From: Paraburkholderia polaris | GTDB taxonomy: Bacteria > Pseudomonadota > Gammaproteobacteria > Burkholderiales > Burkholderiaceae | NCBI RefSeq assembly: GCF_012927345.1 | Contig: NZ_JABBGJ010000014.1 | Location: 119,159 to 183,158, forward strand | Length of the DNA: 64,000 nucleotides | Direction: 5' to 3' | Shown here: positions 55,511-63,792 of the stretch, in pieces | Numbering within the stretch: position 1 is the first letter of the stretch | How the letters are laid out: each line of letters opens with the position of its first letter | The notes under the pieces: model-generated | Seen by the model: the letters and a program-made list of their open reading frames with translations, nothing else | The model's database searches: none | Told to the model about the DNA's origin: nothing | Position numbers and translations under genes: made by a program

Positions 55511-56788
55511 TTATCTAAACCCCAGCTTGCGTCGCGCCGCCATCAGCGCCACCAGGCTGACGACCGCGGCAAAAATCATGTAGTAACTCGGCGCGGCCTT
55601 TGAACCCGTGAAGCTGATCAGCCACGCGATGATGAACGGTCCGAAGCCGCCGAAGATCGTCACAGCGATGTTATAGGCCAGCGACATGCCGGTCGTACGC
55701 GTCTGCACCGGAAACATCTCGGAGAGCAAACCCGGCAGCGCCGCGAAGTAGCCTGTCATCAGAAAGCCGAACACGATCTGCAGCACGATCAGCGTGCCGA
55801 AGGTCGGATGCGCGACCAGATACACGAAGGCCGGATTGATCAGGATGAGAAGCAGCAGCGCCGAGATCAACATGATCGTGGTACGCCCGTGACGGTCCGA
55901 CAGATGGCCGACCAGCGGCGAGAACACCATCTGGATCACGCCGGTCAGCGCAATCGCCGCGAATGCGACCGAAGGCGCCAGCCCCAACTGCTTCACGCCG
56001 TACGTCGGCATGAACAGCACCAGATAGGTCGACACTGTACCGAGCACCACCACGCCGATCGCAATCACGAGGCGCAACTTCTGGCTGGCGAAGGTATCGC
56101 GCAGCGGCGTCGTGGTGGTTTCCGCCGCGAGGAATTCAGGCGTTTCGTCGAGCTTGGTGCGGATGTACCAGGCAACCGGCCCAATCAGCAGACCGAAGAA
56201 GAACGGCACGCGCCAACCCCACGAGGCCATCTGCTCCGGCGACAGCTTGCCGGTCAGCAGCACGCCGAAGCCGGCGGCGAGCAGCGTAGTGAGCCCCTGA
56301 CTCGCGACCTGCCAGCTCGCGAAGAAACCGCGCCGCCCCGGCACGTGTTCCGCAAGAAAAGCCGTGGCGCTGCCGAACTCGCCGCCCGCCGAAAAACCTT
56401 GCATCAGACGCGCCGCCACGAGAATCACGGGCGCGGCAACACCGATGCTCTGATACGTCGGCAGAACCGCGATGATCAGCGTGCCGCACATCATCAGCAG
56501 GATCGACAGCGTGAGCGCCGCCTTGCGTCCGGAGCGGTCGGCGTAAGCACCGATCACGATTGCGCCGAGCGGCCGCATGAAGAACGACACGCCGAAGGTG
56601 CCGAGCGTCAGCAGCAACGAGACCGTGTCGTTACCTGCGGGGAAAAACAGCTTGGCGATGATGACCGCGAAAAAACCGTATACCACCAGATCGAACCATT
56701 CCAGCGCGTTGCCGATCGAGGCGGCGACCACCGCGCGCCACGAATTCTGCCGGCTCCCCGCCAAGCCTGCCGCTGTCGTTGCATTCAT
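55511..56788 (-). CDS. MFS transporter, metabolite:H+ symporter (MHS/ProP-like) family
   Basis: A 425-aa twelve-helix transporter. GNALEWFDLVVYGFF in the first helix and MRPLGAIVIGAYADRSGRKAAL in the helix 2-3 loop are typical of the MHS subfamily (citrate, alpha-ketoglutarate, proline/betaine or shikimate symporters). MQGFSAGGEFGSATAFLAEHVPGRRG follows (read in parts). The substrate cannot be told. The ATG at 56788 with SD GGAG is preferred to an upstream frame extension. No linked regulator or enzyme hints at its job. Confidence 0.85.
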   Translation of the reverse strand: MNATTAAGLAGSRQNSWRAVVAASIGNALEWFDLVVYGFFAVIIAKLFFPAGNDTVSLLLTLGTFGVSFFMRPLGAIVIGAYADRSGRKAALTLSILLMMCGTLIIAVLPTYQSIGVAAPVILVAARLMQGFSAGGEFGSATAFLAEHVPGRRGFFASWQVASQGLTTLLAAGFGVLLTGKLSPEQMASWGWRVPFFFGLLIGPVAWYIRTKLDETPEFLAAETTTTPLRDTFASQKLRLVIAIGVVVLGTVSTYLVLFMPTYGVKQLGLAPSVAFAAIALTGVIQMVFSPLVGHLSDRHGRTTIMLISALLLLILINPAFVYLVAHPTFGTLIVLQIVFGFLMTGYFAALPGLLSEMFPVQTRTTGMSLAYNIAVTIFGGFGPFIIAWLISFTGSKAAPSYYMIFAAVVSLVALMAARRKLGFR

Positions 56789-56970
56789 GCAGATCTCCAA
56801 TGCGCGCGAAATATTATTTACGTAGGTTTTACGCTGGACATTGCCCGAACTGGATGCGCGCACAACCAATACGGTGCCAGCGCTCTATGTACATGAAAAA
56901 TTAAAACGACGCGAGCGGCAAATAGCCAGCGGCCACTGTACAAGGCTTTCGGCGTTTCAAGCAGGCAATA

Positions 56971-57009
56971 AAAAACCGCTTCATCGCAAAAGCGAACGAA
57001 GCGGTTTTT
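56971..57009 (-). terminator. Bidirectional-looking intrinsic terminator after the YceI-like genes
   Basis: AAAAACCGCTTC and GAAGCGGTTTTT form a perfect 12-bp stem around a 15-nt loop, with A runs on one side and T runs on the other. It lies about 70 bp past the stop of the YceI-like gene on the minus strand. Confidence 0.85.
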
Positions 57010-57078
57010 TTGTTGCGACGCAACGGCCGCGCCATGAGCGGCATTGAATAGGAACACGCAAAAAGCTCGTTAAAGCGC

Positions 57079-57660
57079 TTACTGCTTGATGCCTTCAGCC
57101 TGAATATGCAGCTTGGTATCCATGCTGAAGCCATACTTGGCGCCGAAATCCATACCGTAATCGTTACGGTTGAAATGAGCGCTCGCTTCCACGCCGCACA
57201 CTTCGCGCTTGAGCACCGGGTGCTGCATGCACTTGAAGGATTCGATCGTCAGATTCAGCGGCTTGGTCACGCCACGGATCGTCAGGCTGCCGACCACTTC
57301 GACCGGCTTGTCGCCGTCGAACTTGATATCGGTGCCTTTGTACGTCACCGCCGGATACTTCGTGACGTCAAAGAACGTGTCCGTCTTCAGATGTTCGTCG
57401 AGCTTGGTGTTGCCGGTTTCGACCGAAGCCGGGTCGACGGTGACGTCCACCGTGCCGGTTTTCGCCGCGCGGTCGAGCGTGACCGTGCCGGAGCTCTTGG
57501 CGAACTTGCCGCGCCACACCGACAGGCCACCGAAGTGATCCGCTTCGAAGCTCGGATACGTGTGCGTCGGGTCGAGCTGATAGGTGTCAGCGGCAGCAAA
57601 TGCGCCGAGCGAGAAAGAAGAGGCCAATGCGCCGACGGCAATCAACAGGGATGTTTTCAA
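57079..57660 (-). CDS. YceI family periplasmic protein (first copy)
   Basis: A 193-aa exported protein. I place the start at TTG 57660, because an AGGAG lies six bases upstream and the signal peptide ([22 protein letters not shown]) begins there; no suitable ATG exists. The mature part is a lipocalin-like YceI domain that binds isoprenoid lipids in known members: [21 protein letters not shown], then [19 protein letters not shown], and [11 protein letters not shown]. It is the last of three genes with its paralogue and a cytochrome b561. Confidence 0.9.
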   Translation of the reverse strand: MKTSLLIAVGALASSFSLGAFAAADTYQLDPTHTYPSFEADHFGGLSVWRGKFAKSSGTVTLDRAAKTGTVDVTVDPASVETGNTKLDEHLKTDTFFDVTKYPAVTYKGTDIKFDGDKPVEVVGSLTIRGVTKPLNLTIESFKCMQHPVLKREVCGVEASAHFNRNDYGMDFGAKYGFSMDTKLHIQAEGIKQ

Positions 57661-57726
57661 TTCAGGCTCCTTATGTTTCTGGAATTCTTGAAGGATAGCG
57701 GCTGCGCCCAAAGAGCGCAGCGAGCG

Positions 57727-58290
57727 TCACTTGCGTGCTGCGACGATATGAAATTTGATCACCACGTCATCGGCGACCACCGAGGTGTCTTTCCATTCGC
57801 CGGTGCCAATGTCGAATTGCGAGCGCTTGATCGGCAGCGAACCATCGAACGTTTGCGTCGCGCCCTGCTGGGTAACCGTGACCGGCACCACGACGGTCTG
57901 CGATTTACCCTTGATGGTCAGCTTGCCGGTGACCTTGAACTGATTGCCGCCGGCCGGCGCAATCGCGCTCGACACGAAGGTTGCAGTCGGATAGGTCTTC
58001 GCGTCGAACCAGTCCTTGCCGCGCACCTGATCGTTATAGCTTTCGTCGCCGAGATCGTAACTGCCGACGTCGATACTGAACTGCGCGCTGCCGTCGGCCG
58101 GTTTTGCCGGATCGAACTTCACTTGCGCGGTGAATTTACCGAATTTGCCTTCCACCGGCACGTTCATCTGCTTCGACGTTGCCGTCACCGAACTCTTGGC
58201 GACGTCGACCTGCGCGAGCGCACTGCCGGCCGCGGTCAGCGAGGCTGCCGCGAACGCGGCGAGCATGTAGCGATAAAACGAAACTTTCAT
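57727..58290 (-). CDS. YceI family periplasmic protein (second copy)
   Basis: A 187-aa paralogue of the preceding gene. The ATG at 58290 (SD AAGGAT) starts a signal peptide cleaved near SALA-QVDV. The YceI fold is recognisable in VEGKFGKFTAQVKFD, DEVRGKDW-like NDQVRGKDWFDAKTYPTATF, and IKRSQFDIGTGEWKD. Sequence identity between the two copies looks low, so the duplication is old. It starts 8 bp after the cytochrome b561 stop, implying co-transcription. Confidence 0.9.
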   Translation of the reverse strand: MKVSFYRYMLAAFAAASLTAAGSALAQVDVAKSSVTATSKQMNVPVEGKFGKFTAQVKFDPAKPADGSAQFSIDVGSYDLGDESYNDQVRGKDWFDAKTYPTATFVSSAIAPAGGNQFKVTGKLTIKGKSQTVVVPVTVTQQGATQTFDGSLPIKRSQFDIGTGEWKDTSVVADDVVIKFHIVAARK

Positions 58291-58298
58291 GGTTATCC

Positions 58299-58859
58299 TT
58301 ATTTGATGAAAGGGAGCATGCGCGACAGCAGGCCGTCGCGGTCCAGCCATTGATGCTTGAGCGCTGCCGCGATATGCAGCGCGACCAGCACGAGCAATGT
58401 GTAATTCAGCGCGATATGCACGTTCTTCAGCAACTCCTTGAGATGCGGGTCCGGTGCGATCAGGCGCGGCAGCGGAATCAGGCCGAGGTACACCACCGGC
58501 ACATTGGCCGCCGAGCTATACAGATAGCCGGAGGCGGGAATCACGATCATCAGCACGTAGAGCAGCAGATGCGTGAGATGCGCGGCGCCGCGCTGCCAGG
58601 CCGGCATGCGACGCGGCATCGGCGGGGCCGCGTGGGTGGCGCGCCACAGAATGCGCAGCACGGCGAGCGCGAACACCGTCACGCCGATCCATTTGTGCCA
58701 CGAGAAATAGCGCAGCTTGGTGGGCGTGAAGCCGGGGATATCGGTCATCACCCAGCCAAGCGCGAAGCCGCATACGATCAGCAACGCGATCAGCCAGTGA
58801 AAAGCGATGGCAGTCCGCGTGTACGACTCCCGGCCACCGAAAGAAGGATTGAGTGCCAT
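58299..58859 (-). CDS. Cytochrome b561 family protein
   Basis: A 186-aa four-helix membrane cytochrome. Histidines suitable for two b hemes occur in FHWLIALLIV (helix 1), SWHKWIGV (helix 2), THLLLYVLMIVIPASGYL (helix 3) and LHIAAALKHQWL (helix 4). Members of this family oxidise quinol and can transfer electrons to acceptors including superoxide (CybB in E. coli). The gene leads a compact cytochrome b561-YceI-YceI operon, an arrangement also known from other proteobacteria. Confidence 0.92.
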   Translation of the reverse strand: MALNPSFGGRESYTRTAIAFHWLIALLIVCGFALGWVMTDIPGFTPTKLRYFSWHKWIGVTVFALAVLRILWRATHAAPPMPRRMPAWQRGAAHLTHLLLYVLMIVIPASGYLYSSAANVPVVYLGLIPLPRLIAPDPHLKELLKNVHIALNYTLLVLVALHIAAALKHQWLDRDGLLSRMLPFIK

Positions 58860-59264
58860 GACAGATCAACGCAAGCTAAGAGAGGTTAACGGCGCAGCCG
58901 GCCCTGCTATTCCACGCTGCCAATGCATGCTGCATCGTGCGACTCGATAGAAAGCATGGTGGCTGCGGCACACGCCAAGGCCGCCATGCTACCGCAAGCG
59001 GAAAAAGCTGGCTTAGGCCGCCACGCCGAAAGTTTTCCTACGTGCAGAACCGTATTGAACAATTGGGGACGGAGACTGTCAGAATCGTGCAGTTTTGTGT
59101 AAGACTAGTCCTGATGCCGACGCAGCCTGACTCACGCCGCATCGGGTGCATTGGCCGTCGCCAGCGGCGAAGCGCGTTTGGTACTATTGCTCCACGCTTT
59201 TCTCCAGCCCTGCCCTAATACTGGCATCGCACGCCTTTCTTCACGTGGTTAGCCCTTCTGCCGT
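58860..59264. other. Divergent region between cytochrome b561 and the pqi operon
   Basis: No gene is evident in these 405 bases. GCATGGTGGC (58954-58963) and GCCGCCATGC form an imperfect inverted repeat (one mismatch). Promoters for both directions must lie here, but I cannot point to a convincing -35/-10 pair or to a SoxR-type site. Confidence 0.4.
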
Positions 59265-60020
59265 ATGGACCATGACAACCTGATCGCGTGCCATGAATGC
59301 GATACGCTGTTCCACAAGCCCCGGCTTGTCGGGCAGCAGGTCGCGCGTTGTACGCGCTGCGGCGCGACGCTCTATCGCGGCGTCTCCCGCAAGCTCGACA
59401 GTATCTGTGCGATGACACTGGCCGCGCTGATCACCTTCATCATCGCCCAGGCCTTCCCGATCGTCGAACTCGAAACCAACGGCATCACCTCGCAAACCAC
59501 GCTGTTCGGCGCGCTCGTCGCCTTATGGGGCGAGGACATGCAGATCGTCGCGGTCATGGTGTTCTGCTCGACCATCCTGTTCCCGCTGACCGAACTGGTC
59601 GCGTTGCTGTACGTGCTGATCCCGCTGCGCGCCGGCTACGTGCCGGCCGCCTTCAACCACGTGTTGCGCGCCATTCAATTCGTTCGGCCGTGGGGCATGA
59701 TCGAAGTGTTCATGCTCGGCGTACTGATCACCATCGTGAAGATGGTGAGTCTCGCGCGCGTGATTCCCGAGGCGGCGTTATTCGCGTTCGGCGTGCTGAC
59801 GCTGATGATCGCGGTGGTCCTCACGTTCGATCCCCGCGTGCTGTGGGACCTCGCCGACGAAATGGGCAACCGCAGCAAGCGGCCGCTGCCGCGCACCTCT
59901 GCGGACAGCGCAGCCGCTGCCGTCGGTTCGCTTGACGGGCCGCCCGCGCCGCCTGAGGTACAAGGTACGAGTCAATCTGCATTGCCGCCGGGCGTGCCGC
60001 CGGCGCCGCACCAGGGATGA
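59265..60020 (+). CDS. pqiA: Paraquat-inducible protein A domain protein (first PqiA copy)
   Basis: A 251-aa membrane protein corresponding to one half of E. coli PqiA. The N-terminal zinc-ribbon-like motif CHECDTLF...CTRCGATLYR is followed by about four helices (first about 48-68) and the conserved IEVFMLGVLITIVKMVSLARV. A Pro/Ala-rich tail extends after helix four. With the next gene it makes up the two-domain PqiA found as a single protein in E. coli. PqiABC bridges the envelope for lipid transport. The SD is weak. Confidence 0.9.
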   Translation: MDHDNLIACHECDTLFHKPRLVGQQVARCTRCGATLYRGVSRKLDSICAMTLAALITFIIAQAFPIVELETNGITSQTTLFGALVALWGEDMQIVAVMVFCSTILFPLTELVALLYVLIPLRAGYVPAAFNHVLRAIQFVRPWGMIEVFMLGVLITIVKMVSLARVIPEAALFAFGVLTLMIAVVLTFDPRVLWDLADEMGNRSKRPLPRTSADSAAAAVGSLDGPPAPPEVQGTSQSALPPGVPPAPHQG

Positions 60021-60027
60021 GCGCACG

Positions 60028-60678
60028 ATGAAATACGTGACCGCCAAACGCGCGGGCCTGGTCGCTTGCCACGCGTGCGGACGCGTCGAGCCGCGTATCC
60101 GCTCTGTCACGCCGCAGCACTGCGGACGCTGCGGCGCGCGCCTCCACTCGCGCCACCCCGACAGCCTGATGCGGACGTGGGCGCTGCTGATTGCCGCGGC
60201 CTTGCTGTATATTCCCGCGAATTTGCTGCCGGTGATGCACACGTCGTCGCTGCTTGGTTCGGAAGACGACACCATCATGAGCGGCGTCGTGTATTTCTGG
60301 ACCTCGGGCGACTGGCCGTTGGCCGTGATCGTGTTCATCGCCAGCATCATGGTGCCGATGCTCAAGCTCAGTGTGCTGGTGCTGCTCACCGCCACCGCGC
60401 AGCGCCGCTCGCGCTGGCGGCCGGATCAGCGCACCACGCTGTACCGGATGGTCGAAAAGATCGGGCGCTGGTCGATGCTCGACGTGTTCGTCGTCACGCT
60501 GACCGTCGCGCTGGTCCGTTTCAAGTCGCTTGCCGTGATCACGGCCGGACCGGGCGCGATCGCCTTCGGCTCGGTGGTGATCTTGACGATGATGGCATCC
60601 ATGCAATTCGATCCACGGCTCATCTGGGACAACGTGGAAGGCAGTACTCAAAAACCTCAGGACCTCGACCATGACTAG
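60028..60678 (+). CDS. pqiA: Paraquat-inducible protein A domain protein (second PqiA copy)
   Basis: A 216-aa second PqiA half with its own CHACGRVEP...CGRCGARLHSR zinc-ribbon and about four helices. The conserved LYIPANLLPVM and SMLDVFVVTLTVALVRFK segments match the C-terminal PqiA domain. It starts 8 bp after the first copy and overlaps pqiB by 8 bp (ATGACTAG), so all are translationally coupled. Confidence 0.9.
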   Translation: MKYVTAKRAGLVACHACGRVEPRIRSVTPQHCGRCGARLHSRHPDSLMRTWALLIAAALLYIPANLLPVMHTSSLLGSEDDTIMSGVVYFWTSGDWPLAVIVFIASIMVPMLKLSVLVLLTATAQRRSRWRPDQRTTLYRMVEKIGRWSMLDVFVVTLTVALVRFKSLAVITAGPGAIAFGSVVILTMMASMQFDPRLIWDNVEGSTQKPQDLDHD

Positions 60679-62329
60679 CCCGCAAGGACCGACGCCCGCC
60701 TCCGATGCGCCGCGCAACGATTCGAACGGACCCAAGCTTCCCCCCGAACTACCCGATCCCGAGATCGAGCCGCGTAGCCGTTGGCTGCCGTCGCTCGTCT
60801 GGGTGATTCCATTGATCGCCGCACTGATCGGCCTCGCGCTCGTGATCAAGTCGGTGACCGAAAAAGGCCCGACCATCACGATCACGTTCGTCAGCGCCGA
60901 AGGCCTCGAGCCCGGCAAGACCAAGGTCAAGTACAAGGACGTCGACGTCGGCTCGGTGAAGACCATCACGCTGTCGAAGGATCTGTCGCACGTGCTGGTT
61001 CAGGTGCAACTCACCAAGGAAGGCGAAGACTTCGCGGTCAAGGATTCGCGCTTCTGGGTGGTGCGCCCTCGCGTCGGCGCGAGCGGCGTGTCCGGACTGA
61101 CCACCCTGCTCTCGGGTGCGTACATCGGCGCGGACGCCGGCCATTCACCGGACACCGAGAAAAACTTCGTCGGCCTCGAAACGCCACCGCCTATTACGGG
61201 CGACCAGAAGGGCCATCAGTTCATTCTGCACGGCGACTCACTCGGCTCGATCGACATCGGTTCGCCGATTTTCTACCGGCGCGTACAGGTCGGCCAGGTG
61301 GTTGGCTTCTCGCTCGACAAGGACGGCACCGGCGTGACGATGCAGGTCTTCGTGTCGGCGCCGTTCGACCAGTACGTCGGCACCAATTCGCGCTGGTGGC
61401 ATGCGAGCGGCGTCGATTTGCGGCTCGACTCGAGCGGCTTCAAGCTGAATACGCAGTCGCTTGCGACGGTGATCGTCGGCGGCCTGTCGTTCCAGTCGCC
61501 GCCGGGCCAGGGCGTGGGCGCGCAGGCGCCGAACAACATGACGTTCCGCCTCGGCTCGGATGAACAGGACGCGATGCGCGAACCGGACGGCGTGCCGCTG
61601 CGTGTGGTCATGAACTTCAATCAGTCGCTGCGTGGTCTGTCGATCGGTGCGACGGTCGATTTCCGCGGCATCGTGCTCGGTCAAGTGACCAATATCGGCA
61701 TCGACTACGATCCGAAAACGCGCAGCTTCACCATGCCGGTGACGATGAACCTGTACCCCGACCGCCTCGGCAAGCGCTTCCGCGAGACGGCACCGGCAGC
61801 GGGCAGCATCGCGGGCCAAACCATGCTGCAACAGCTCGTCAAGCATGGTCTGCGCGGCCAGTTGCGCACCGGCAATCTGATCACGAGCCAGTTGTACGTG
61901 GCGCTCGATATCTTCCCGAAAGCGCCGCCGGCCACGGTTGACGTGACGGGCGATCCGCTCGAATTGCCGACCATTCCGAACACGCTCGACGAACTGCAAC
62001 TGCAAGTCGCCGACATTGCGAAGAAGCTCGACAAGGTGCCGTTCGACGAGATCGGTTCGAACCTGAACAGCGCGCTGAAGAATGCTGACCAGCTGTTCAC
62101 GCGACTCGACAAGGAAGTCGTGCCGGAGGCGCGTGACACCCTGGCGGCGGCGAAACAGACTTTCGGTTCGGCCCAGGCGACGTTGCAGCAGGACTCGCCG
62201 TTGCAATCGGATGTTCATCAGGCGTTGCAGGAACTGACGCGCACGTTGCAGTCGTTGAATGCGCTGTCGGATTATCTGGAGCGTCATCCGGAATCGCTGT
62301 TGCGCGGTAAAACAGGAGATAAACCATGA
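60671..62329 (+). CDS. pqiB: MCE-domain intermembrane transport protein PqiB
   Basis: A 552-aa protein with one N-terminal membrane helix (LPSLVWVIPLIAALIGLALVI, about 39-59) and three MCE domains: PTITITFVSAEGLEPGKTKVKYKDVDVG begins the first (read in parts), FILHGDSLGSIDIGSPIFYRRVQVGQV the second, and VVMNFNQSLRGLSIGATVDFRGIVLG the third. A C-terminal helical region (about 440-540) should form the periplasmic coiled-coil tube seen in E. coli PqiB. Its stop overlaps pqiC as ATGA. Confidence 0.93.
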   Translation: MTSPQGPTPASDAPRNDSNGPKLPPELPDPEIEPRSRWLPSLVWVIPLIAALIGLALVIKSVTEKGPTITITFVSAEGLEPGKTKVKYKDVDVGSVKTITLSKDLSHVLVQVQLTKEGEDFAVKDSRFWVVRPRVGASGVSGLTTLLSGAYIGADAGHSPDTEKNFVGLETPPPITGDQKGHQFILHGDSLGSIDIGSPIFYRRVQVGQVVGFSLDKDGTGVTMQVFVSAPFDQYVGTNSRWWHASGVDLRLDSSGFKLNTQSLATVIVGGLSFQSPPGQGVGAQAPNNMTFRLGSDEQDAMREPDGVPLRVVMNFNQSLRGLSIGATVDFRGIVLGQVTNIGIDYDPKTRSFTMPVTMNLYPDRLGKRFRETAPAAGSIAGQTMLQQLVKHGLRGQLRTGNLITSQLYVALDIFPKAPPATVDVTGDPLELPTIPNTLDELQLQVADIAKKLDKVPFDEIGSNLNSALKNADQLFTRLDKEVVPEARDTLAAAKQTFGSAQATLQQDSPLQSDVHQALQELTRTLQSLNALSDYLERHPESLLRGKTGDKP

Positions 62330-63063
62330 TGTTTGCCCGGCTCCCCCGCCCGCCGCGCGGGTTCTTGCGCGGCGCTGCTTACGTTGGCGCTCTGGCCGGA
62401 TTGCTGGCGATGGCGGCGTGTTCGTCGCCGTCGAGCCGGTTTTATACGCTCGGCTCCGATAGCGCCGGCTCCGCTGCTACTGGCTCTGCGGCTCCGGTCA
62501 GTGCACGTACTGCAGCCGCGCCTGCGTGGCTGATTGAAGTCGCGCCGATCGATGTGCCGCCGCAAGTGGCGAAGAATCAGCTTGTGGTGCAGACGGGACC
62601 GACGCAGGTTCAGGTGCTCGAACAGGAGCGTTGGGCTTCGTTGCCGGGCGATGAGATTCGTCGTGCTTTGTCGACCAGTCTTACGCAGCAGCTGGGCACG
62701 ATCGATGTGTATGGCACCGCGTATCCGGATACGACAGCGGTGTATCGCGTCAGCATGAATGTGCAGCGGTTCGAGTCATGGCCGGGGTCGCATGCGTTGA
62801 TCGATGCGGTTTGGAGTGTTAGGGCTGTACGTGGTACTGCTGTGATGACCTGTCGGAGTGTGGTGAGTGAGCCGGTTAGCGGCGGCTATGACGCGCTTGT
62901 TAATGGGCATCGGGCGGCGTTGCAGCAGATCGCTTTGCAGGTTGCTGCTGCTGTGCAGGGGATGGCTGCTGCTGCTTCTAAGGGTGGCTCCGCCGGTAAG
63001 GGGGTTGGTTTTGTTGTGCCGGTGTGTCCTTCTGCTGTTGTAGCTGCTGGCGCAGGTAGTTGA
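62326..63063 (+). CDS. pqiC: Outer-membrane lipoprotein PqiC (DUF330/ABC-type auxiliary lipoprotein)
   Basis: A 245-aa lipoprotein with signal peptide and lipobox LLAMAAC (Cys about residue 32), followed by SSRFYTLG, typical of PqiC/YmbA. The domain IEVAPIDVPPQVAKNQLVVQ and the later VQRFESWPGSHALIDAVWSV fit the family. It would anchor the PqiB tube at the outer membrane. The last 30-35 residues are an Ala/Gly/Ser-rich tail, and from about 62800 codon use shifts to T-ending codons (GTT, GCT) unlike the rest of the operon. Confidence 0.88.
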   Translation: MMFARLPRPPRGFLRGAAYVGALAGLLAMAACSSPSSRFYTLGSDSAGSAATGSAAPVSARTAAAPAWLIEVAPIDVPPQVAKNQLVVQTGPTQVQVLEQERWASLPGDEIRRALSTSLTQQLGTIDVYGTAYPDTTAVYRVSMNVQRFESWPGSHALIDAVWSVRAVRGTAVMTCRSVVSEPVSGGYDALVNGHRAALQQIALQVAAAVQGMAAAASKGGSAGKGVGFVVPVCPSAVVAAGAGS

Positions 63064-63227
63064 TGAAGGGGTTTTTGCCTGCGGGCGCCAGGGGGTGCTG
63101 GGTCGCTTCGCGCGGGTGGTGTTTTGGTGGTGGGCTTTTCGGTGGTGGGCTCGCGGTGTTGGCCTTTCCTTGAATTGTTAGTGGTCTATTAGCGTTGCCC
63201 CTGTGCGGGGCGGCACTTACTTTCTTT

Positions 63228-63717
63228 GCCGCCGCAAAGAAAGATAAGCAAAGAAAGCGGCTAACACCGCTGGTGCTAAGCGGGAACCGTGGTCTGCAAA
63301 GCGTAGTGGCTCCGTGGAATCCGTGCTCGTGCACCCTCTGACGCTTGTGACAAAGCTGTCATCAGCTCCCACTCCGCACTACGTGCGTCGCGGACGGGTC
63401 TGCCAGGGAAACCAAGGGCTTCGGTCGCCGTCTACGGGTGCCTCGGCGGCGCGCCGAATGAAGCTCAAGCGAGAAACGCAGCAGTCGGTTTTGAGAGGTG
63501 CTCTTCGGCGCTCCAAATGAAACTCGAGTGTGAAACCGTCGCGATCGGTTTTATGAAGTGCTCCTCGGCGCGCGCAGCGCCGCCGGAAGTATGACGCCCT
63601 TGTCACGAGCGTATGCAGGTGCACGAACACAGATTCCAGATGCGCCACTACCATTTGCAGCCCAGTTAGCAGGATCGGTTTGAGCCGCTTTCTTTGCTTA
63701 TCTTTCTTTGCGGCGGC
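63228..63717. mobile_element. Inverted-repeat-bounded element of about 490 bp, non-coding (MITE-like or Burkholderiales intergenic repeat)
   Basis: A 35-bp sequence at 63228-63262 is repeated exactly in inverted orientation at 63683-63717. Inside, similarity between the two arms continues imperfectly to about 63362 and 63592; for example CTCGTGCACC and ACGCTTGTGACAA on the left have counterparts on the right. The centre holds 60-bp tandem repeats. The left edge overlaps a perfect hairpin (CTTTCTTTGC-CGCC-GCAAAGAAAG, 63220-63243) and a GCCCC/GGGGC stem at 63197-63211. No convincing gene is present. From memory, sequences of this GCAAAGAAAG type are frequent between genes in Paraburkholderia, so it is probably a member of a repeat family. 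Confidence 0.75.
63438..63561. repeat. Degenerate 60-bp tandem repeats inside the inverted-repeat element
   Basis: Units begin at 63438, 63498 and 63558 with GTGC(C/T)(C/T)(C/T)TCGGCG-like sequence. The first two complete units share the order: TCGGCG, then AATGAARCTC, then a GAAAC/GAAAC-like block, then TCGGTTTT. The period is exactly 60 bp and the third copy is cut short. Confidence 0.7.
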
Positions 63718-63792
63718 CCCTCCATGTCAGGCTAGTTGTCGCCTCACCCGAACCGATTGATGTAAAGATGGGGGGCGGACAGCGAATGGGAA

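Noticed and set aside
63314..63654. Frames of 68 and 91 codons on opposite strands inside the inverted-repeat element
   Set aside because: They begin with similar peptides only because both read the same arm of the inverted repeat; there is no SD or family.
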